Below, piece after piece: positions 1 through 5,143 of a DNA stretch of 5,143 bases. The notes under the pieces were generated by a model. That model saw only the letters and a program-made list of their open reading frames with translations, was not told the origin of the DNA and did not search any database. The stretch comes from Nitrospirales bacterium (GTDB lineage: Bacteria; Nitrospirota; Nitrospiria; Nitrospirales; UBA8639), in NCBI GenBank assembly GCA_029261305.1, contig JAJDBO010000368.1:1-5143 (forward strand). Direction: 5' to 3'. The translations under genes were made by a program, and so were the position numbers. The stretch's first letter is position 1, and each line of letters opens with the position of its first letter.

Positions 1-1233
1 AAAAAGCAGAAAATAGTTACCCCAGAATATATGTTTCACGAAGCTCCTCGGGAAAGAGAGTTTATCACAGGCAGTGAATGTGCAAAGGAGGCAGTTCGTC
101 GGTCCAACGTGGATATGTCGATTGCCTACCCGATTACACCGCAAAGTGAAACCCTGCAGCTTATTGGGGTATTATATGGAGAAGGGTATGTGAAGGAATT
201 CTATCGTGGCGAAGAAGAATATGGGGTAATGTCAGCGATGGCTGGGGGGTCTCGTGCTGGCGTTCGTTGTTTTACTGCAACCGCAGGTCCAGGAACACTT
301 CGAGGGTTGGAACCCATTGCTTCTTGGCCAGGGCATCGGTTGCCAGCAGTGGCCATGTTTACCTGCCGTGTGGTGAATGCTCCATTAGCCATTCAACCGG
401 ACAATATTGAAATTGCATACCTGTTAAATTGCGGGATGATCGTGTGGCATGCGGAGAATCAACAGGATCTGTTTGATTACATCATGAAGGCATTTATCAT
501 TAGCGAAAAAAATGATGTGACTCTCCCTGTGGGTGTCTGCTGCGATGGGTTTTTCGTGACCCATGCTCGTGGATATTGTTCAATGCAGGATAAAGGATTC
601 AAGTTGCCTCCTCGTGAGCCATGGAGAGGGGCTGTTCCAGTGTTGGATGCGGAAAATCCTCCGGCCCGGCTGTCACGCGATGCCCCTGTTCAAAAGTCAA
701 ACTTCATGGCGTATAACATCCATGCCGTGTGGCAGCAAGAAGTGTGGGCGGCGGTTGAGCGGTCGCGCAAATACATTGAGGAGTACATGGATGGGCTTGT
801 TGAAGCACAAGACGTTGAAGGTGCTGATGTACTTCTTATTGCTTCCGGTAGTATGGCGGGCCAATGCCGTGAAGCCATTCGTTTGTGTAATGACAAAGGG
901 ATTCAAGCCGGTCTCATTAAAGTCAGATCGTTGAGACCGTTTCCAACGAGAGAGCTCCGGAAGTTGTGCGGAAAGGCCAAACTGATAGTAGTGCCAGAAT
1001 TTAACTATGTCGGTTGGTTAGCCAAGGAGGTGGCCACTGCGATTTATGGGTACTCAAAAGCCAAAATTGTGGCTGGCCCACATGTGTATGGTGGAATGTC
1101 CATGCCAGTAGAAATGATCTTTGATGAAATTGAATGTGGACTTTCTGGTAAAAAATCCTCGACTGTCCCATCTTCTGCGATAATGGGAACCGTTGATCCA
1201 GATGAAGTCACGCATTTTATGCAAAATATTTAA
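1..1233 (+). CDS. 2-oxoacid:ferredoxin oxidoreductase, alpha subunit (pyruvate or 2-oxoglutarate type; 5' end probably outside window)
   Basis: Alpha subunit of a thiamine-diphosphate enzyme that interconverts a 2-oxoacid plus CoA with an acyl-CoA plus CO2, using ferredoxin; cytoplasmic. Numbering from the first in-window ATG (position 31, 400 aa), the N-terminal pyrimidine-binding domain begins near residue 12 and carries the family motif YPITPQSE (33-40), an EEE-Y acidic segment (61-64) and the ATAGPGTLR loop (83-91), then CRVVNAPLAIQPDN near 112-125. The transketolase C-terminal-like domain follows from about residue 264 (VLLIASGSMAGQ). The ATAGPGTLR/IQPDN form differs from the common TSGPG/TSSQG subunits and resembles, from memory, those of multi-subunit reductive TCA-cycle enzymes. 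Pyruvate versus 2-oxoglutarate specificity cannot be decided here. No Shine-Dalgarno sequence precedes ATG 31, and the frame stays open to base 1 (KKQKIVTPEY), so the true start is probably upstream; ATG 31 is the alternative. Beta, gamma and other subunits are not in the window and none follows. Confidence 0.9.
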   Translation, partial: KKQKIVTPEYMFHEAPREREFITGSECAKEAVRRSNVDMSIAYPITPQSETLQLIGVLYGEGYVKEFYRGEEEYGVMSAMAGGSRAGVRCFTATAGPGTLRGLEPIASWPGHRLPAVAMFTCRVVNAPLAIQPDNIEIAYLLNCGMIVWHAENQQDLFDYIMKAFIISEKNDVTLPVGVCCDGFFVTHARGYCSMQDKGFKLPPREPWRGAVPVLDAENPPARLSRDAPVQKSNFMAYNIHAVWQQEVWAAVERSRKYIEEYMDGLVEAQDVEGADVLLIASGSMAGQCREAIRLCNDKGIQAGLIKVRSLRPFPTRELRKLCGKAKLIVVPEFNYVGWLAKEVATAIYGYSKAKIVAGPHVYGGMSMPVEMIFDEIECGLSGKKSSTVPSSAIMGTVDPDEVTHFMQNI

Positions 1234-1260
1234 CGTGTTGTTGAAGTAAAATAAGAAATT

Positions 1261-1298
1261 AAAAGAGCCTACCTCAATCATTGAGGTAGGCTCTTTTT
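1261..1298 (+). terminator. Intrinsic (rho-independent) terminator after the oxidoreductase alpha gene
   Basis: A perfect inverted repeat has 17-bp arms at 1261-1277 and 1281-1297 with a 3-base loop (TCA). It begins 27 bases after the stop codon. The stem core is GC-containing (GAGCCTACCTC), and a run of five T lies at 1294-1298. The left arm opens with AAAA, so the structure would also have a short U-tract if transcribed from the opposite strand, but no minus-strand gene ends here. It separates the oxidoreductase unit from the surE cluster. Confidence 0.93.
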
Positions 1299-1382
1299 CG
1301 TTGGCGATAGACCCGGACTTTAGCGCTAGAAAGTGATTAAGGTCTGTGAGATGTTTGACCGATCTTCATACCATACTCTGAG

Positions 1383-1399
1383 GGAAATCTTTGATTTCC
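1383..1399 (+). promoter_or_regulatory. Small hairpin in the surE upstream region
   Basis: GGAAATC (1383-1389) and GATTTCC (1393-1399) form a perfect 7-bp inverted repeat around a TTT loop. It lies 57 bases before the surE start. It is flanked by two copies of the heptamer CTCTGAG, at 1376-1382 and 1417-1423. No T-run follows, so it is not a terminator. It could be a 5'-UTR structure or an operator-like site, or chance; nothing in the sequence ties it to a known regulator. Confidence 0.3.
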
Positions 1400-1436
1400 G
1401 TGCTTTGGGCAAACCCCTCTGAGTGTTTCAGGAAGA

Positions 1437-1457
1437 ATGACTCTACTTGTATCCTAA
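1437..1457 (+). promoter_or_regulatory. Possible six-codon leader mini-ORF coupled to surE
   Basis: An ATG at 1437 starts the peptide MTLLVS and stops at TAA 1455-1457. The last base of that stop is the first base of the surE ATG (TAATG). The only purine-rich ribosome-binding-like sequence in the area, AGGAAG at 1430-1435, sits just before this mini-ORF and 21 bases before the surE ATG, too far to serve surE directly. The spacing to the mini-ORF ATG is short (3 bases after AGGA). Translational coupling is an inference; the element may be fortuitous. Confidence 0.3.
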
Positions 1458-2239
1458 TGACAATCTTAGTGGCCAATGATGATGGTATTGATTCGCTAGG
1501 AATTCGAGCTCTTGCCCAAGCCATGAAATCACTTGGAGATGTATGGGTAGTTGCTCCTGAACGTGCACAAAACGCGATGGGGCGGGCCATCACTTTACAT
1601 AAGCCGCTGAGATTGAACCAGGTCGGTCGGCAAATGTTTTCTGTGAATGGAACCCCGTCCGACTGTATTACGCTAGCCATTGGGCAACTCTTAAAAGATC
1701 AAGAGGTAGATCTTGTTGTCTCTGGGATTAACAAAGGGCTGAACCTTGGTGATGACGTGACAAATTCTGGTACTGTAGCCGCTGCCCTAGAGGGAGCTAT
1801 TCGAGGTATTCCTTCAATCGCGATATCCATGGATGGACAAAATAAATTTCGGTTCGGCCTCGGGGCTAAGGTTGCTCTTGAAGTAGCCAAAATGGTGTCG
1901 AAACATGGACTTCCGGCTGACACTTTGCTCAATGTAAATATTCCTGACCTCCAGGCCAAAGGTTTGAAGGGAATGCAATTCACTTCCTTGAGTCGGCGAC
2001 GATATAACAATCCAGTGGTTGAAAAAACCGATCCACGTGGGGGGAAGTATTATTGGATCGCAGGGGAGCAGGTCTCGTGGAACCGAAAGAAGCATTCGGA
2101 TGTGGATGCCATTTCTCATGGTCTTGTTTCGTTGACTCCACTCCATTTCGACATGACACAATATCGTGCGTTGACAAAGTTGCAATCGTGGGAATCGACA
2201 TTAACCAGGCAAATTCGCTCTCTTCACCAGTCATCATAA
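1457..2239 (+). CDS. surE: 5'/3'-nucleotidase SurE
   Basis: Metal-dependent phosphatase of the SurE family that removes phosphate from nucleoside monophosphates; cytoplasmic, linked in other bacteria to stationary-phase survival. The protein is 260 aa, normal for the family. The start at ATG 1457 gives the family N-terminus MTILVANDDG with the metal-binding Asp8-Asp9; a TTG at 1391 would add 22 residues with no family character. Further hallmarks are APERAQNAMG (33-42), SVNGTPSDC (62-70), SGINKGLNLGDDVTNSGTVAAALEG (89-113, with Asn92 and Asn96), and the C-terminal VSLTPLHFDMT segment. Two positions are odd: residue 39, usually a metal-ligand Ser, is Asn (AAC, 1571-1573), and DVTNSGT has Asn where Tyr is common. 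It is the first gene of a four-gene cluster and ends 13 bases before the membrane-protein gene. No good Shine-Dalgarno sequence directly precedes the ATG. Confidence 0.95.
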   Translation: MTILVANDDGIDSLGIRALAQAMKSLGDVWVVAPERAQNAMGRAITLHKPLRLNQVGRQMFSVNGTPSDCITLAIGQLLKDQEVDLVVSGINKGLNLGDDVTNSGTVAAALEGAIRGIPSIAISMDGQNKFRFGLGAKVALEVAKMVSKHGLPADTLLNVNIPDLQAKGLKGMQFTSLSRRRYNNPVVEKTDPRGGKYYWIAGEQVSWNRKKHSDVDAISHGLVSLTPLHFDMTQYRALTKLQSWESTLTRQIRSLHQSS

Positions 2240-2252
2240 CGAGCCTTTTCTT

Positions 2253-2864
2253 ATGATCCACGAAATCTACGATTGGATGTTATCTTGGTCGGAATCGCCC
2301 TATGCGGTGCCGGCGTTGTTTCTCCTGTCCTTTGCAGAGTCCTCATTTTTCCCCTTGCCTCCGGATGTCTTATTGATGGCGCTGACATTGGGGAATCCAT
2401 CCTGGGGAATGTATTATGCTGCGATTACAACGGCTGGGTCGGTGTTGGGTGGAATCTTTGGGTATGCGATCGGGTGGTGGGGAGGCAGGCCGCTTCTCAT
2501 GCGTTTTATGGGAAAAGAGCGAATGGCGATGGTTCACCAAACTTTTGAACGCTATGAGGGGTGGGCCATTCTTATTGCAGGGTTGACGCCAATTCCGTAT
2601 AAAGTATTTACCATTGGAGCTGGGGCCTTTTATGTAAACTTCAAGGTTTTCGTGATTGCCTCACTCATCAGCCGTGGGGCTCGCTTCTTTCTCGTGGCAG
2701 GCACCCTACAACTCTTCGGCCCATGGATGAAGGAAGTGATCGAAAAGTATTTTAACGTCATAACCATTGTGTTCGTGGCCTTGCTTGCTATCGGGTTTTG
2801 GGTGGTCAAATTTTACGCCAAAAAAGCGATCAAGTCCTCCCCGTCTCCAAGCGGTGAAATCTAA
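2253..2864 (+). CDS. VTT/DedA-type (YqaA-like) integral membrane protein
   Basis: Protein of 203 aa in the VTT (SNARE-associated/DedA) superfamily, inner-membrane. Some members of the wider family move phospholipids across the bilayer or support envelope homeostasis; the YqaA branch has no firmly known role, so none is assigned. Visible features are a hydrophobic N-terminal segment leading into FAESSFFPLPPDVLL (27-41, the conserved acidic/Pro re-entrant motif), a Gly-rich helix GSVLGGIFGYAIGWWGG (62-78), a second re-entrant region GLTPIPYKVFTIGAGAF (110-126), the helix SLISRGARFFLVAG (137-150) and a C-terminal membrane helix at about 165-190 ending in a Lys-rich tail. The TPIPYK form is more like YqaA than classical DedA, which has an Arg-rich motif there. 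The ATG at 2253 lacks a clear ribosome-binding site, which fits translation coupled to surE 13 bases upstream; ATG 2277 is an alternative. It ends 6 bases before cysS. Confidence 0.88.
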   Translation: MIHEIYDWMLSWSESPYAVPALFLLSFAESSFFPLPPDVLLMALTLGNPSWGMYYAAITTAGSVLGGIFGYAIGWWGGRPLLMRFMGKERMAMVHQTFERYEGWAILIAGLTPIPYKVFTIGAGAFYVNFKVFVIASLISRGARFFLVAGTLQLFGPWMKEVIEKYFNVITIVFVALLAIGFWVVKFYAKKAIKSSPSPSGEI

Positions 2865-2870
2865 TGCGCC

Positions 2871-4334
2871 GTGAAAATATTCAATACCCTCACTAATCAA
2901 AAAGAAGAATTTGTTCCGCTCTCCTCCGACCACGTCGGCATGTATGTGTGTGGGGTGACCGTGTATGACGAATGTCACCTTGGCCATGCCCGGAGCGCAA
3001 TTGTGTTTGACGTTATCCGACGGTATCTCTGCTATCGCGGATATCAGGTGAACTACGTCAAAAACTTCACCGATGTTGACGATAAAATCCTCAATCGCGC
3101 AGCGGAAGAATCTATCCCTTGGAAGCAAGTGACCGAGAAATATGTGGAAGCCTACTATCGCGATATGAATCGTTTAGGTGTTACCAATCCCGATATCGAG
3201 CCGCGAGCCACGGATCATATGGCTGAAATCATCGAGATGATTCAGTCTTTGGTGGATAAGGGCCATGCCTACCAAGTTGATCAAGATGTATATTTCCAGG
3301 TTGCCACCTTCGCTTTCTATGGACAACTGGGACGAAGAAAGTTAGAGGATATGCAGGCCGGTGCGCGGGTCGAAGTTGATCCACGAAAACGGGACCCAAT
3401 GGATTTTGCGTTGTGGAAAGGGGCTAAGCCAGGTGAGCCGGCTTGGGAGAGCCCTTGGGGGCCAGGGCGTCCGGGGTGGCATATTGAATGTTCGGCTATG
3501 TCCGTTCATCATCTTGGAGGAACCTTCGATATTCATGGCGGTGGGAAGGATCTTATTTTTCCCCATCATGAAAACGAAATCGCGCAGTCCTGTGCGGCAA
3601 CAGGGAAAGGGTTTTCGAGGTTTTGGGTGCACAATGGATTTGTGACGATTGATGAAGAAAAAATGTCGAAATCCTTGGGCAACTTTTTTACGGTTCGGGA
3701 GATCTTTGACAAATCTAATTGCCCTGAAACGGTGACCGCCGAAACCCTACGATATTTTCTTTTGACGACGCATTATCGGAGTGATGTGAATTTCTCCAAT
3801 CAGGGAGTGTCGGAAGCCAAGGCCGCTCTGGATAATTTATATGGATTGTTTCAACGGTTGCAGGAACCGGCTCCACAGGATGTGAAGGAAGATGCCGATA
3901 TTCAGCCGCGGCTTGCACAATTTGCCAAGGCATTTGAAGTGGCCATGGATGATGACTTCAATACTCCCAAAGCCTTTGCTGAGTTTCAGCAATTGCGAAC
4001 AGAGATCAATCAGATGCTGCTCGAAGGTTTGTCTGATGTCTCAAGGAAACAGGTTCAAGAAATCTTTCGGCGTTGTGGAGAACCCGTAGGCCTCTTTCAG
4101 CTTCCTGAGAACGAATGGGTGTCTCGTCCTTTGGTGTTTGGTCAAGTGTCGGAAACAATGCAAGATGAGAAAAAGGAACTGACGGATGAGTGGATACAAG
4201 AACAAATTCAACACCGGGCCCAAGCGCGACTCCAAAAAGACTTTGCCGCCGCAGACCAAATCCGGAAAGCCTTGGCTGCCCAAGGCATTATCCTCGAAGA
4301 CCGACCGGATGGGACCACGAGATGGAAGCGATAG
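2871..4334 (+). CDS. cysS: Cysteine--tRNA ligase (cysteinyl-tRNA synthetase)
   Basis: Class I aminoacyl-tRNA synthetase that charges tRNA-Cys with cysteine using ATP; cytoplasmic and essential. It is 487 aa, slightly longer than the E. coli enzyme. The HIGH motif appears as HLGH (36-39), and the KMSKS loop is exact (264-268). The zinc ligands that recognise cysteine are present: Cys27 (YVCGVTVYD), Cys207 (GWHIECSAMS), His232 and Glu236 (HHENE). KNFTDVDDK is also typical. A DALR-type helical domain follows from about residue 350, and the C-terminus ARLQKDFAAADQIRKAL…RWKR matches the family tail. The start is GTG 2871: an in-frame TAA, which is the stop of the preceding membrane-protein gene, lies only two codons upstream, and the residues MKIFNTLT fit the family N-terminus. 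GGTGA at 2853-2857 is a weak, rather distant ribosome-binding candidate. The 3' end overlaps rlmB. Confidence 0.97.
   Translation: MKIFNTLTNQKEEFVPLSSDHVGMYVCGVTVYDECHLGHARSAIVFDVIRRYLCYRGYQVNYVKNFTDVDDKILNRAAEESIPWKQVTEKYVEAYYRDMNRLGVTNPDIEPRATDHMAEIIEMIQSLVDKGHAYQVDQDVYFQVATFAFYGQLGRRKLEDMQAGARVEVDPRKRDPMDFALWKGAKPGEPAWESPWGPGRPGWHIECSAMSVHHLGGTFDIHGGGKDLIFPHHENEIAQSCAATGKGFSRFWVHNGFVTIDEEKMSKSLGNFFTVREIFDKSNCPETVTAETLRYFLLTTHYRSDVNFSNQGVSEAKAALDNLYGLFQRLQEPAPQDVKEDADIQPRLAQFAKAFEVAMDDDFNTPKAFAEFQQLRTEINQMLLEGLSDVSRKQVQEIFRRCGEPVGLFQLPENEWVSRPLVFGQVSETMQDEKKELTDEWIQEQIQHRAQARLQKDFAAADQIRKALAAQGIILEDRPDGTTRWKR
4174..4177 (+). promoter_or_regulatory. Shine-Dalgarno-like AGGA supporting an alternative upstream rlmB start
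   Basis: AGGA within a purine run (AAAAAGGAA) lies 8 bases before an ATG at 4186, which is in frame with rlmB. This is the best-spaced ribosome-binding sequence near any rlmB start candidate. Using it would add a Lys-rich tail of 41 residues encoded entirely inside cysS in another frame. The homology-based start at 4309 has only a weak GAAG about 9-10 bases upstream. The site may be accidental, since it sits within the coding sequence of cysS. Confidence 0.3.
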
Positions 4335-5100
4335 TGTTGGAGATCGGATCTATGGCATCCATACCGTAACCGAAGCCCTTCGGGCCAAAACCCGGAGTTT
4401 TGTGAAAATTGAGCTGACCCATCAAGATCGTCAATTCTCTAAAATTATTCAATTGGCCAAGTCTCAAGGTGTGCCGCTTTCTATTGAGCCAAGGCAGTCT
4501 CTGGATCGATTAGTTCTTCGTGGTGAGAATCACCAAGGGGTGGTCGGGTTTGTGGCCTCAAAAGCCTATGAGAGTGAAGATGAGGTCTTCTCCCGTTTAT
4601 CTAGTCAGGTCGAAGCTCCTCTTCTCTTGGCTTTGGATGGTATCGAGGATCCTCAAAACCTAGGAGCGATTATTCGAACAGCTGAAGGGGCCGGTGTTCA
4701 CGCGATATTTATTCCTGATCGGCGTTCGGTGGGGTTGACAGCCACAGTGGCGCGAACTTCGGCTGGAGCACTGGAGCATATGACGGTGGCCAGGTGCACA
4801 AATATTGGAAAGCTGATTGAGCGATTACAGGATCAAGGCATTCCTGCCGTGGCCTTCCATCCCCAAGCAACAAAAACATACGATGAGGTAGAGATGAATG
4901 CCCCCATTGTGTTAGTATTCGGCGGGGAAGGTAAAGGGGTGCGCCCGGGAGTGCTTCAGAAATGCGAACAACAGGCGAAGATCCCCATGCAGGGAAAAGT
5001 TGAATCGCTCAATGTGTCAGCGAGTGTGGCAGCCGTGGTCTTTGAGGCGGTACGGCAAAGGAGGAGTGGAGCGAAGAAAACCCTTATCGAACCTGGATAA
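4309..5100 (+). CDS. rlmB: 23S rRNA (guanosine-2'-O-)-methyltransferase RlmB, TrmH/SPOUT family
   Basis: SAM-dependent ribose 2'-O-methyltransferase of the SPOUT (TrmH) class; by homology it modifies the guanosine equivalent to E. coli 23S rRNA G2251 in the peptidyl-transferase P loop. From ATG 4309 it is 263 aa, close to the usual length. The N-terminal RNA-binding (L30e-like) domain opens with IYGIHTVTEAL (14-24). The SPOUT domain shows motif 1, DGIEDPQNLGAIIRTAEGAG (with Asn117 and the catalytic-type Arg123), motif 2, FGGEGKGVRPGV (Glu207), and motif 3, IPMQGKVESLNVSASVA (Ser233, Asn235), where the trefoil knot binds SAM. ATG 4309 overlaps the cysS end by 26 bases. An upstream in-frame ATG at 4186 has a better ribosome-binding site but would add a 41-aa basic tail and raise the overlap to 149 bases. 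A TGA at 4180-4182 bounds the frame. It is the last gene of the cluster. A related TrmH-type tRNA/rRNA methylase is possible, but RlmB fits best. Confidence 0.93.
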   Translation: MGPRDGSDSVGDRIYGIHTVTEALRAKTRSFVKIELTHQDRQFSKIIQLAKSQGVPLSIEPRQSLDRLVLRGENHQGVVGFVASKAYESEDEVFSRLSSQVEAPLLLALDGIEDPQNLGAIIRTAEGAGVHAIFIPDRRSVGLTATVARTSAGALEHMTVARCTNIGKLIERLQDQGIPAVAFHPQATKTYDEVEMNAPIVLVFGGEGKGVRPGVLQKCEQQAKIPMQGKVESLNVSASVAAVVFEAVRQRRSGAKKTLIEPG

Positions 5101-5143
5101 GGCCTTCTTGAATGGCCGCGTTTAGGAGTTGAGCGGCGTTAGA
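5084..5143 (-). CDS. C-terminal end of an unidentified convergent gene (partial)
   Basis: Read on the minus strand, the right edge of the window gives an open frame of 19 codons, SNAAQLLNAAIQEGLIQVR, ending in TAA (complement of 5084-5086). The segment looks like an amphipathic helix with ordinary composition, and the other two minus frames hit stops quickly. If real, it belongs to a convergent gene starting beyond 5143, with its last 17 bases overlapping the end of rlmB. That would also explain why no terminator appears after rlmB. The family cannot be recognised from so short a tail, and a chance open frame of this length is possible. Confidence 0.4.
   Translation of the reverse strand, partial: SNAAQLLNAAIQEGLIQVR

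Noticed and set aside
563..934. Plus-strand open frame of 123 codons inside the oxidoreductase alpha gene
   Set aside because: It is an out-of-frame shadow; the alpha-subunit frame is conserved through the whole stretch.
1355..1377. Promoter-like TTGACC (1355-1360) with CATACT (1372-1377)
   Set aside because: The spacing is only 11 bases, far below the usual 16-18, and no better -10 lies at the right distance, so no promoter is called.
1391..1456. TTG start extending SurE by 22 residues, with AGGG at 1382-1384 region upstream
   Set aside because: The extra residues have no family character, and the SurE N-terminus MTILVANDDG begins at ATG 1457; the purine run is part of a hairpin arm.
1814..2185. 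Minus-strand open frame of 123 codons inside surE (and others antisense to surE)
   Set aside because: It is antisense to conserved SurE motifs, with unlikely composition and no recognised domain.
2706..3128. Minus-strand open frame of 140 codons across the membrane-protein/cysS junction
   Set aside because: It lies antisense to two well-supported genes, spans their junction and shows no recognisable family; it is a shadow of the coding strand.
5101..5117. GGCC repeats after rlmB as a possible terminator
   Set aside because: The stem is only 4 bp with a 9-base loop and no T-run; the segment is better explained as the end of a convergent coding frame.

Overview
The window looks like ordinary chromosomal DNA from a chemolithoautotrophic bacterium, with roughly half G+C by eye. 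The best guess is a Nitrospira-like member of the Nitrospirota. The basis is the first gene, which has the distinctive 'ATAGPGTLR…IQPDN' form of a 2-oxoacid:ferredoxin oxidoreductase alpha subunit. From memory this form belongs to the multi-subunit enzymes of reductive TCA-cycle bacteria such as Hydrogenobacter and Nitrospira. The taxonomic guess is inference; no phylogenetic marker was compared.

Layout: (1) Positions 1-1233 (+) hold the 2-oxoacid:ferredoxin oxidoreductase alpha subunit. Its frame is open to the left edge, so the gene is probably cut at its 5' end. It ends in a near-perfect intrinsic terminator (1261-1298). (2) Positions 1299-1456 are a short intergenic region with a small hairpin, a repeated heptamer and a six-codon mini-ORF whose stop overlaps the next start. 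(3) From 1457 to 5100 (+) there is a tightly packed set of four genes: surE (nucleotidase), a VTT/DedA-type membrane protein of the YqaA kind, cysS (cysteinyl-tRNA synthetase) and rlmB (23S rRNA Gm2251-type 2'-O-methyltransferase). Gaps are 13 and 6 bases, followed by an overlap of 26 bases (or 149 if an upstream rlmB start is used). They are almost certainly co-transcribed. (4) Positions 5084-5143 on the minus strand read as the C-terminal 19 codons of a convergent gene that starts beyond the right edge.

The first gene would work in central carbon fixation or pyruvate/2-oxoglutarate metabolism and is separated from the rest by the terminator. The other four form a housekeeping cluster (nucleotide phosphatase, membrane protein, tRNA charging, rRNA methylation) with no single shared pathway. 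I see no mobile element, CRISPR array, tRNA, rRNA or phage gene, and no convincing undescribed system. The points worth a second look are modest: an Asn in place of the usual metal-binding Ser in SurE, the mini-ORF that echoes the SurE N-terminus, the choice of rlmB start inside cysS, and the alpha subunit standing last in its transcription unit.
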